Part shown: piece after piece, positions 40,695 to 48,913 of the stretch | Layout: each line of letters opens with the position of its first letter | Position numbering within the stretch: position 1 is the first letter of the stretch | IMG/VR virus record: IMGVR_UViG_3300042923_001773 | Location: 1 to 49,504 of that record | Source: a virus | Length of the DNA: 49,504 nt | Direction: 5' to 3' (one strand) | Program-made: the position numbers and the translations under genes | The notes under the pieces: model-generated | What the model was told of the DNA's origin: nothing | The model's database searches: none | Seen by the model: the letters and a program-made list of their open reading frames with translations, nothing else

Positions 40695-43600
40695 ATGGCA
40701 ACGATCACTGGTGCGAAGGGTGGCGGTAAAAAGCAACACACGCCTGTAGAACAGCCTGACAGCGCCCAGTCGATGGCGCGTTGTCGTATGCTGCTGGCAC
40801 TGGGTGAGGGGGAGTTTGCTGGTGGGCTGACCGATCTGACGGTATTTGCTGACGGCACTCCTGTTGGCAACGCTGACGGCACAAAGAACTTTGAAAACTT
40901 TACCTGGGACTTTCGGCCGGGTACCCAGATGCAGGATCCTATCCCCGGCTTCCCGGCGGTGGAGAACGAAACCACCATTGGCATATCGCTGACGAACGCC
41001 GCGCCCTGGACGCGCGCATTAAGCAATACGCAGATCGATGCCGTGCTGGTCCGGATCGGCATCTCCGGCCTGCAACAGCAGGAAAACGACGGCGATATTG
41101 TCGGCACCTCCGTGACGTATCATATCGATGTGGCCACTAACGGTGGCTCATATGAAACGGTCATGACCAAGACGGTGACCGAAAAGCTCAGCTCCCTGTA
41201 TGAGCTCACTCACCGCATCAACCTGCCCAAGGCCAGTACAGGCTGGCAGATCCGTGTCGTGCGTGACACCGCCGACAGCACCAGCCAGCTGCTGCAGAAC
41301 AAGACGCAGGTGCAGGCCATTACTGAGGTGATTGATGCCCGCCTGCGCTACCCGCATACTGCGCTGCTGTACGTGTCGTTTAATGCTAAATCGTTCAACA
41401 GCATCCCGAAAATCTCCTGTAAGCCGAAGGGCCGCATTATTCGCATTCCCTCGAACTACGATCCGATAGCGCGAACTTACACCGGCACATGGGATGGCAC
41501 ATTTAAGTGGGGCTGGTCGAATAACCCAGCGTGGATCTGGTTTGATGTTCTGACCGAGCCGCGTTTCGGGCTTGGCCGCCGAGTAACGCCGGACATGCTG
41601 GATAAATGGGAGTTATACAGGATCGCGCAACGCTGCGATCAGCTGGTGCCTGATGGTAAAGGCGGCAGCGGCACAGAGCCGCGCTTCATGTTCGATATCT
41701 ACATCCAGTCTCAGGCCGATGCCTGGCAGGTGATCAAGGATATTGCCGCCGGTTTCAATGGTATGACGTTCTGGGGCAACAATATGTTCAACGTTGTCTC
41801 TGATATGCCAGTCGATACCTCGAAGCTGCAGATCCTCACCCGCGCCTCGGTGGTGGATAAACCCACGTACTCCAGCGGCAGCGAGAAGAACCGCTATTCC
41901 AGCGCGCTGATTAACTTCAGCGACCCGGATAATCACTATCAGGACCGCACCACGGCGGTGATGTTTCCTGACCTGGTGAAGCAGTTCAAGTTTAAGCAGA
42001 CGCAAATAACGGCCATCGGCTGCACACGCGAGAGCGAGGCGCAGCGGCGCGGTGGCTGGGCAGTATATTCCAACTATCTTGACCGCATCATAACCGTGCA
42101 GACGGGACTGGACGGCGTCGCCTTTATGCCCGGTACCGTGTTCGCCTTTGCAGATGAACGCGTGTCTGGCCGGGTATACGGCGGGCGCATAACGGATTAT
42201 GACGCCTCCATCCGGGCGGTCACCACTGACCGGGGCACCAGCGCGGTACCCGGTGATACGCTGATGATCCGCACGCAGGGCGGCACCATGGAGAGTCGCA
42301 TTATCCAGGCAGTAAACGGCAGCCAGCTGATTGTGGCCACGCCGTTTGTGGCAACGCCCGCGCCGGATGCGGTCTTTGTCATCGATGCCGGGCAGCTGCG
42401 TCTGCAGTATTTCCGGGTGACCAACCTCAGGTACAATGACGAGGAAAACACCTTCACCATTACCGGCGCTGAGTACAACACCTCGAAATATGATGCCGTG
42501 GATAATAATGCGCGGCTGGACATTCCGCCGATTAGCCTTATCCCCACCGGGCTGGTGGCGCAACCGGGTAACGTCACGATCTCTGGCTATGATACCGTTC
42601 GACAGGGGCAGCGCGTGGCCACACTGGTGGCAACATGGGACGCGCCTCTGGATAAGAACGGCAAACCTCAGGCCGATGTGGTTGCCTACCAGGCGCAGTG
42701 GAAGCGCGGGGACAACGAGTGGATCAACACCCCGGAAACGGGGCTGAGAAGCATTGAGGTACCGGGCATTTTTGCTGGTGATTATCTGGTACGCGTCCGG
42801 GCGATCAACTCTGGGGGGGCATCCAGCCTGTGGGCCACCTCGACGCTGACCCACCTCTCCGGACGCACTGGCGATGTGCCGAAACCGGTCGGCCTGGCCG
42901 CCACGGATGATGTCGTTTTCGGCATCAACATCACCTGGGCATTCCCGGCCGACAGCGGCGACACGCTGAGCACCGAGATTCAGTACAGCCTGACAGCTGA
43001 TGGTGAAAAGCCTGTATTGCTCGCTGCCGCACCTTATCCGCAGCAGCTTTACCAGCAGATGGGACTCAGGGCCGGGCAGGAGTTCTGGTACCGGGCACGG
43101 CTGGTGGATCGTATCGGTAATCAGTCTGACTGGACCGACCTGGTGCGCGGCCAGGCGAGCATCGACGTTTCTGACATTGCCGACGCCATTCTGGCTCAGA
43201 TGCAGGATACCGAAGTTTTTAAAGACCTGATCGAGAACGCCGTAAACAGCAACCAGACCATTGCCGACATGGCTGCATCTATTGTAGATAATGCCGATCA
43301 GCTGGCGGCGGCCGTTGGTGCAACACGGGAGACTGCTGAGGGGATTATCCAGAATGCGCTAGCCATTGCTGAGGTGACGTTCCGACAGTCAGCCCAGCAG
43401 GGGGCTAACTCGGCGGAGTTTGCACAGCTACGTGAAGTGATCGCCACTGAGACGGAGGCGCGGGTTACTGACGTCACCCGCCTGGATGCGAAAACCGAGG
43501 CTAACGCGACGGGCATTTCCGAAGTTCGCCAGGCGCTGGCCACCGAAGAGGAGGCGAGGGCCACAGCAGTTACCCAGCTGACAGCGGCCACCAAAACTGC

Positions 43601-44531
43601 GTCTGATAAAGCCGATGCGGCAGCGGGCAAAGCTGACGCAGCAGCAGAGGAAAGCGCGCAGAACACTGCGGCAATCACCGGGCTCGACCAGGTGGTCACG
43701 ACGCTGGACAGTTCCACCGCCTCGCGGTTCGAGGAGATCTCTGGCAAAACGGATGCAGCCAGTGGCGGCGTACGGAGTACAGCGGTCGCCCTGATAGAGA
43801 GTACCCTGGCGAACGTCAACCTGCAGCAGCGCCTGAGCGTTCAGTATGGCGATAACAAAGCCGGTATAGCGCGCGTTGACAACGTGATGGCGGATGCCAG
43901 CCGGGCGGTCAGCGAGTCGCTGAAAACCCTTGATGCATCAGCTGGCGGCGGCACGTCTAACGTCACTGACCTTGCCAGAACACTCGCTGATTTCTCGGCA
44001 GTTTCAGCTCAGAAAATCAACTCCATGACGGTGACCCTGAACGGGCAAACAGCGGCGATCACGCAGAACGCCCAGGCTACCGCTGACCTCAGCGGAAACA
44101 TCAACGCGATGTATTCCATCAAGGTCGGCCTCGCCAGCAACGGGCAGTATTACGCGGCGGGCATGGGGATCGGGGTTCAGAATTCACCGTCTGGAATGCA
44201 GTCGCAGATCGTCTTCCTGGCTGACCGGTTCGCCGTTACCACCACCGCTGGCAGTACTGTGACGCTGCCGTTTGTCATTCAGAATGGGCAGGTGATCATT
44301 CGCGACACTGTTATCGGGGATGCGACCATAACGCGCGCGAAACTCGCCGAGACGATCGACTCTGTCAATTTCGCCCCTGGGCAGACTGGCACGTCAATTA
44401 ACTTCAGGACAGGGGCGGTTCAGATTAACGGGGCAAACACAGGTCAGGGCCGATTCACGATCGACAATAACCGCATCGTTTCGTATGACCAGTACGGACG
44501 CGTGGCCGCGGTTATGGGGCAGAGACTGTAA
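40695..44531 (+). CDS. J: Tail tip / host specificity protein J-like
   Basis: A 1278-residue receptor-binding hub. N-terminal part (about 1-600) has the lambda J features NKTQVQAITEVIDARLRYPHTAL-type region, WGWSNNPAWIWFDVLTEPRFG and VSDMPVDTSKLQILT. Fibronectin III-like units follow at about 625-800 (VSGYDTVRQGQRVATLVATW, EVPGIFAGDYLVRVRAIN). A long coiled-coil with Ala/Glu repeats (about 830-1090) and a DUF1983-like C-terminus follow. Receptor specificity is expected in the last ~150 residues. Confidence 0.95.
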   Translation: MATITGAKGGGKKQHTPVEQPDSAQSMARCRMLLALGEGEFAGGLTDLTVFADGTPVGNADGTKNFENFTWDFRPGTQMQDPIPGFPAVENETTIGISLTNAAPWTRALSNTQIDAVLVRIGISGLQQQENDGDIVGTSVTYHIDVATNGGSYETVMTKTVTEKLSSLYELTHRINLPKASTGWQIRVVRDTADSTSQLLQNKTQVQAITEVIDARLRYPHTALLYVSFNAKSFNSIPKISCKPKGRIIRIPSNYDPIARTYTGTWDGTFKWGWSNNPAWIWFDVLTEPRFGLGRRVTPDMLDKWELYRIAQRCDQLVPDGKGGSGTEPRFMFDIYIQSQADAWQVIKDIAAGFNGMTFWGNNMFNVVSDMPVDTSKLQILTRASVVDKPTYSSGSEKNRYSSALINFSDPDNHYQDRTTAVMFPDLVKQFKFKQTQITAIGCTRESEAQRRGGWAVYSNYLDRIITVQTGLDGVAFMPGTVFAFADERVSGRVYGGRITDYDASIRAVTTDRGTSAVPGDTLMIRTQGGTMESRIIQAVNGSQLIVATPFVATPAPDAVFVIDAGQLRLQYFRVTNLRYNDEENTFTITGAEYNTSKYDAVDNNARLDIPPISLIPTGLVAQPGNVTISGYDTVRQGQRVATLVATWDAPLDKNGKPQADVVAYQAQWKRGDNEWINTPETGLRSIEVPGIFAGDYLVRVRAINSGGASSLWATSTLTHLSGRTGDVPKPVGLAATDDVVFGINITWAFPADSGDTLSTEIQYSLTADGEKPVLLAAAPYPQQLYQQMGLRAGQEFWYRARLVDRIGNQSDWTDLVRGQASIDVSDIADAILAQMQDTEVFKDLIENAVNSNQTIADMAASIVDNADQLAAAVGATRETAEGIIQNALAIAEVTFRQSAQQGANSAEFAQLREVIATETEARVTDVTRLDAKTEANATGISEVRQALATEEEARATAVTQLTAATKTASDKADAAAGKADAAAEESAQNTAAITGLDQVVTTLDSSTASRFEEISGKTDAASGGVRSTAVALIESTLANVNLQQRLSVQYGDNKAGIARVDNVMADASRAVSESLKTLDASAGGGTSNVTDLARTLADFSAVSAQKINSMTVTLNGQTAAITQNAQATADLSGNINAMYSIKVGLASNGQYYAAGMGIGVQNSPSGMQSQIVFLADRFAVTTTAGSTVTLPFVIQNGQVIIRDTVIGDATITRAKLAETIDSVNFAPGQTGTSINFRTGAVQINGANTGQGRFTIDNNRIVSYDQYGRVAAVMGQRL

Positions 44532-45496
44532 TGCAGACATTTATCAAAGGGACCACGTTCGACGCTATCAACTCGATAGCGGTTAACTATGTGATGGATG
44601 TGCTGGACATCTCCGGTACGGGTAGCAAGGCCTACCCGGCCGGATGCACCTACCAGGCTAACCTGATGATCGAGACGGCTGTATCCGCACTCCCGACAAA
44701 TAACCCGTATCAGGTTACTGTTTCCGGGAATGTCGTCTCGTGGAATGTGGCGACGCCGGTGCGTCTGGTCGTGCTGGCCACGCCCAATCCCGGGCGAGAG
44801 TCGGACTATTTCGGTTGCTCGCTTTACACCTATGACGCGAACGGCACTAAGACCGTAAAACTGGCCCCGGATTTTGTGCCGTTTTGTCTGGTTGACGTTA
44901 TAGACGTGCCGCCCGGTGGTCAGCTGATTCAGACCCGGATCCCCGTCAGCCAGAAAATCGTCACGTTTCACCGGTTGCCGACCGCCGACGGGCGGTTATC
45001 GACTTCCGTCTATTCGGTAGTCAACTCCGGCGGATATCATGCTTTTTCGTTTAACGCTTCTGGTATCACGCAGACCGGTTGCCGGATCTATGTTTTTTCT
45101 AACTATCTGGTGAACATCCCCGAATGGGGTTTTTTCGTTTACCGGGATGGCAACCTGGTCTGGCACAGCAACTGCCTGCCGCTCAACATGGGGCTGATGA
45201 CCGGCGATATGTCATCAGCGACACCGCTGGCAGTTACGCCGGGCGTCACCTCACTGATTTACATTCCGGCGGACCCGTCCGTGCCCACGGCTGGTGGTTA
45301 TCTGAATACCAGTTGTTCCGCTGCAGGTTATCGTAACGGAGCCTGGCAGGCAGTTATTGCGAACGTGTTTTCCAGCCGGATTATATCGTCGCAGGAGGCC
45401 GCATCGGTCAGGCCCTGGGCTATTCGTGGCTACGTCGGTTACATCGACTGCAGCATTTACGATCAGTATTACCCCTATGCGCTCGGGCTGGTTTAG
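44531..45496 (+). CDS. Unknown tail-tip accessory / fibre protein
   Basis: A 321-residue beta-rich protein starting with a TAATG overlap with J. It contains GSKAYPAGCTYQANLMIE, VEFF-type strands (GFFVYRDGNLVWHS) and ends in DQYYPYALGLV. Similar proteins follow J in several lambdoid siphoviruses (DUF6453-like, from memory). Structural role is inferred from position; no enzymatic motifs. Confidence 0.65.
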   Translation: MQTFIKGTTFDAINSIAVNYVMDVLDISGTGSKAYPAGCTYQANLMIETAVSALPTNNPYQVTVSGNVVSWNVATPVRLVVLATPNPGRESDYFGCSLYTYDANGTKTVKLAPDFVPFCLVDVIDVPPGGQLIQTRIPVSQKIVTFHRLPTADGRLSTSVYSVVNSGGYHAFSFNASGITQTGCRIYVFSNYLVNIPEWGFFVYRDGNLVWHSNCLPLNMGLMTGDMSSATPLAVTPGVTSLIYIPADPSVPTAGGYLNTSCSAAGYRNGAWQAVIANVFSSRIISSQEAASVRPWAIRGYVGYIDCSIYDQYYPYALGLV

Positions 45497-45503
45497 CCCG
45501 GCA

Positions 45504-45541
45504 GATAAAACTTACATTCCACGATAAAACTTACATTCCAC
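45504..45541 (+). repeat. Tandem 19-bp direct repeat
   Basis: GATAAAACTTACATTCCAC occurs twice back to back (45504-45522, 45523-45541), exact, between the J-accessory gene and the fibre terminator. Confidence 0.9.
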
Positions 45542-45547
45542 AAAGTG

Positions 45548-45571
45548 CCCGCCTCGAGCGGGTTTTTTATT
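45548..45571 (+). terminator. Terminator before the side fibre gene
   Basis: CCCGC / GCGGG stem, CTCGA loop, TTTTTTATT. Confidence 0.85.
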
Positions 45572-45584
45572 GTCCGGAGACAAC

Positions 45585-46847
45585 ATGATTTACACCACTG
45601 GCACGATCGCCGGCAGCGGCAGCACACTCACCGGTACCGGCACCAATTTCACCGCAGCGGGCACACTTATCCGCAACGGTTGTACTGTAATCGTGTTGAC
45701 CAGCCCGCCGCAGGCATTCCAGATCACCGGCGTTACCAGCGCCACGCAGCTGGCAGTGTCACCTGCAGTAAACCCTGCAATCCCGGCAGGCACACGTTAC
45801 GCGATCCTGCTCAGCGATTCGCTCAGCGTTGACGGCCTGGCTCTGGATATTGCTGAGACGTTCGGCATGTATCAGCGCTATATGGGCGGATTCGCTGACG
45901 TCATGACCGGCACGGGCAATGTAACTATCACCATTAACGGTGTGGCTGTTACCGTGCCCGCGCAAAAGTCTCTGGCCCAGAAAGACGCAAGCGGGGCTGT
46001 CCCTGTCACCCAGGGCGGCACCGGGGGCACGACCGCGGCGACAGCGCGGGCCGGGTTAGGTATTAGCGACACCCAGCTCAACTCTGTCAGCGGCAAATCA
46101 GGCGGTGCCATTACCGGCGACACCGCTATTGAGGGTGGAAACCTGAACCTGCGGGCATCCACTCCGGGAGGCGGCTGGCCATTCCTCATCAATTTCCAGG
46201 CCGGGCAGGGCAATAATCTGACGTATGCGCGCCTTTACCAGGAGCGATCCGGTGATATGACGATCGCAACGGCGGTGAATGCTACGCCGAAATATTTTCT
46301 GTTCACCAGCCAGGGATCGTTTACCACCAGCGGAAGCATCAGTTGCCTGTCGCTCACCCAGACGTCAGACGCTGATAAAAAAGACAAGATTGAAACCATA
46401 GCTGACGCCCGAGGTAAGGTCAGGCTTATGCGCGGCGTGAGCTACATCCTCAAAGAGTCAGGAATACCCTCTGCTGGTGTCATCGCGCAGGAGCTGCTGG
46501 AGGTTTTGCCGGAGGCCGTCGGTTCTGTATTTGACGATCATGATGAATACGAGGAAGTCGAAGTTGACGTGGAAGTTGAGAAAGTCGGCGAAGACGGCGA
46601 ACCGGTAACAGTTACTGAAAGGCAGCTGATAACCCGCCTTAAACGAGCACGCGATGAGAGCAAACGTAGCTACACGGTCGATTACTCGGCTGTTACCGGG
46701 CTTGTTCTGCAAACTGCCGTTGAGCTGGATCAGGCGGTGACCGATCTGGAGAAAAACCAGCGCAATATGGCAGCGTTTCTACAAAACCTGGGGTTTGACC
46801 CTGACACGGACTATACAGAGCCTGAGCCAGAACCTGAAAATCAATAG
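45585..46847 (+). CDS. Tail fibre with S74 self-cleaving chaperone domain
   Basis: A 420-residue fibre. N-terminal beta repeats (GTIAGSGSTLTGTGTNFTAAGT), a GGTGGTTAATARAGLGI collagen-like/fibre linker (about 145-160), a beta shaft, then a C-terminal intramolecular chaperone (QTSDADKKDKIE about 265-276, IPSAGVIAQELLEVLPEAV). In the S74 family the chaperone cuts itself off after trimer folding using Ser and Lys at the domain start. An acidic insertion (DDHDEYEEVEVDVEVEKV) lies inside the domain. Start at 45585 has CCGGAG upstream. Confidence 0.88.
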   Translation: MIYTTGTIAGSGSTLTGTGTNFTAAGTLIRNGCTVIVLTSPPQAFQITGVTSATQLAVSPAVNPAIPAGTRYAILLSDSLSVDGLALDIAETFGMYQRYMGGFADVMTGTGNVTITINGVAVTVPAQKSLAQKDASGAVPVTQGGTGGTTAATARAGLGISDTQLNSVSGKSGGAITGDTAIEGGNLNLRASTPGGGWPFLINFQAGQGNNLTYARLYQERSGDMTIATAVNATPKYFLFTSQGSFTTSGSISCLSLTQTSDADKKDKIETIADARGKVRLMRGVSYILKESGIPSAGVIAQELLEVLPEAVGSVFDDHDEYEEVEVDVEVEKVGEDGEPVTVTERQLITRLKRARDESKRSYTVDYSAVTGLVLQTAVELDQAVTDLEKNQRNMAAFLQNLGFDPDTDYTEPEPEPENQ

Positions 46848-46881
46848 GCCGCACCGTATTGCATTCGTTGTTTCCTCAATC

Positions 46882-46901
46882 TACTGTATATATACACAGT
46901 A
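46882..46901. promoter_or_regulatory. LexA box and SOS promoter of umuDC
   Basis: TACTGTATATATACACAGTA, full LexA consensus. The -35 TTGCAT (46859-46864) is 17 bases upstream of TACTGT, matching the layout of the dinI-like promoter. Confidence 0.95.
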
Positions 46902-46922
46902 TTTTACAAAGGAGGTAATAAT

Positions 46923-47363
46923 ATGCACCTGCAACGACTAATTTTCCCGGAAAATCCGGTACAGATCCCCGTCTACGGGGACACAATATCCGCAGGGTTC
47001 CCCAGCCCTGCGGCCGATTATATCGAATCGGGCATAGACCTGATTTCCCAGTTAATCCCGCGTCCATCCTCGACATACACGCTCCGTGTGTCGGGCGATT
47101 CAATGATTAATGCCGGGATCACCGATGGTTCTTACCTCCTCGTTGATTTCAGCATTCACCCCCAGCACGGCGACATTGTTGTCGCAAATATCGCAGGGGA
47201 GTTCACGGTCAAAAGACTGGTGACTCACCCGGTCGCTCAGCTGGTGGCTGAAAACCCTGCCTACCCACCCATAAAAATTTATGACGCCGACGGTTTAGAA
47301 ATTGTCGGCGTTGTCATTTCTGTCATTACTACGCTGCGTCGAAACCATGTTTGCCCTCGTTGA
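46923..47363 (+). CDS. umuD: UmuD-like translesion polymerase subunit
   Basis: A 146-residue S24 peptidase. Self-cleavage should occur at Ala-Gly in ISAGFPSPAADY; catalytic Ser in SGDSMINAG and Lys in GEFTVKRL are visible. After RecA-stimulated cleavage the shortened form joins UmuC as polymerase V. Strong AAGGAGGT ribosome-binding site. Overlaps umuC by 17 bases; the C-terminus (ITTLRRNHVCPR) is longer than E. coli UmuD because of this overlap. Confidence 0.95.
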   Translation: MHLQRLIFPENPVQIPVYGDTISAGFPSPAADYIESGIDLISQLIPRPSSTYTLRVSGDSMINAGITDGSYLLVDFSIHPQHGDIVVANIAGEFTVKRLVTHPVAQLVAENPAYPPIKIYDADGLEIVGVVISVITTLRRNHVCPR

Positions 47364-48612
47364 TATGAACAGCTTCTATGCGAGCTGCGAGACGGCGTTC
47401 CGGCCGGATCTGGTCGGGCAGCCGATTGTGGTGCTCTCGAATAATGATGGCTGCGTGATCGCGCGCAGCGCCGAGGCCAAACTCCTGGGCATCAAAATGG
47501 GCGTGCCGTGGTTCCAGCTGAAGGCGGCGAGGTTTCCTGAGCCGGTGATCGCGTTCTCAAGCAACTATGAGCTGTACGGCGACATGTCGCACCGCGTCAT
47601 GACCACGCTTGAGGAAATGTGCCCGCGCGTGGAGGTTTACTCCATAGATGAGGCGTTTTGCGATCTTACCGGCGTGCGTAACTGCCGGGACCTGGCCGAT
47701 TTTGGTCGGGAGATCCGAGATACCATCCGGCGCAATACGCGTATCTGGTGTGGCGTCGGCATTGCCCAGACCAAGACGCTGGCCAAGCTGGCGAACCGGG
47801 CCGCCAAGCGCTGGCCACAGGCAGGCGGTGTGGTTGACCTGTCAAACGTGGAGCGCCAGCGGCGGCTGATGGCGCTGATGCCTGTTGAGGAAGTCTGGGG
47901 CGTCGGCGGACGCATCGCCAAAAAGTTACAGGCGATGGGGATCAAGAACGCGCTGCAGCTGGCGGATACCGACATCCGCTTCATCCGGAAACACTTCAGC
48001 GTCGTGCTGGAGCGAACAGTACGCGAGCTGCGGGGCGAGTCCTGCCTCGAACTGGAGGAGTTCGCGTCGGTGAAGCAGGAGATCGTGTGCAGCCGCAGCT
48101 TTGGCGAGCGTATTACCAATTACGAAGAGATGCGGCAGGCGATTTGCAGCTATGCCGCCCGGGCGGCGGAAAAATTACGCGGTGAGCACCAGTTCTGCTG
48201 TTACATTTCTACATTTGTGAAAACGTCGCCGCACTCCGGCGAGCCGTACTATGGGAACAGCGCCGCCACACGCCTGATGACACCCACGCAGGACACGCGC
48301 GACATTATCGCGGCAGCAACGCGCTGCCTCAACGCCGTATGGCGGGACGGCCACCGTTATCAGAAAGCGGGGATCATGCTCGGCGACTTCTTCAGCCAGA
48401 ACGTTGCACAGCTTAACCTCTTTGACGAGTATGCGCCCAGGGCAGACAGCGACGCACTGATGGTTTTGATGGACAAGCTAAACCGGCAGGGTAGGGGCAC
48501 GCTGTATTTTGCAGGGCAGGGGATTCAGCAGGCCTGGCAGATGAAGCGCGAGATGCTCTCGCCGCGTTATACGACGCGGTGGTCAGATTTACCGATCGCA
48601 AAAGCAAATTGA
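47347..48612 (+). CDS. umuC: UmuC-like Y-family DNA polymerase
   Basis: A 421-residue translesion polymerase, almost the length of E. coli UmuC. Catalytic carboxylates in VDMNSFYASCE (about 5-15) and YSIDEAF (about 98-104), steric-gate region FYAS, helix-hairpin-helix (WGVGGRIAKKLQAMGI), little finger domain and C-terminal UmuC/DUF4113-like segment (SPRYTTRWSDLPIAKA) that contacts UmuD'. ATG 47347 is used, as the frame overlaps further upstream. Intact, so likely functional. Confidence 0.95.
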   Translation: MFALVDMNSFYASCETAFRPDLVGQPIVVLSNNDGCVIARSAEAKLLGIKMGVPWFQLKAARFPEPVIAFSSNYELYGDMSHRVMTTLEEMCPRVEVYSIDEAFCDLTGVRNCRDLADFGREIRDTIRRNTRIWCGVGIAQTKTLAKLANRAAKRWPQAGGVVDLSNVERQRRLMALMPVEEVWGVGGRIAKKLQAMGIKNALQLADTDIRFIRKHFSVVLERTVRELRGESCLELEEFASVKQEIVCSRSFGERITNYEEMRQAICSYAARAAEKLRGEHQFCCYISTFVKTSPHSGEPYYGNSAATRLMTPTQDTRDIIAAATRCLNAVWRDGHRYQKAGIMLGDFFSQNVAQLNLFDEYAPRADSDALMVLMDKLNRQGRGTLYFAGQGIQQAWQMKREMLSPRYTTRWSDLPIAKAN

Positions 48613-48913
48613 ACATACGTTAAGGAGGCCATTATAGCCGTATATGACTCAGCCTAGCCTTAAATAAGCAGGACATATGGCAGCTATAAGTGAGTGCGGA
48701 AGTTTGAACGAAGCTGTTTACTAACATGGTCAAATGGGAATCAGCGGAGAGCAAAAGACATGCGTTCGATGGCAATCTGATCCTATTATGGATTATAATC
48801 CTCATTTCATGGAATGAGGTTAAACAGCTTCCAAAAAACTGTCGGCACAGATCGGTTTTTTCACAAAAGCACTGTATGATAGACTTTACAACTTCAAAAG
48901 AGGGGATTCTAAC
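48613..48913. other. AT-rich intergenic region after umuC
   Basis: About 300 bases without a convincing gene. It holds a 7-bp-stem palindrome CCTCATT / AATGAGG at 48800-48819 and a possible promoter for the next gene (TATGAT near 48878, weak -35). A 66-codon frame at 48726-48926 lacks a ribosome-binding site and protein-like composition. Confidence 0.6.

Noticed and set aside
41613-42854. Reverse-strand frame of about 413 codons opposite gene J
   Set aside because: Antisense shadow of a high-GC gene; composition is unlike a real protein and it overlaps an unmistakable J.
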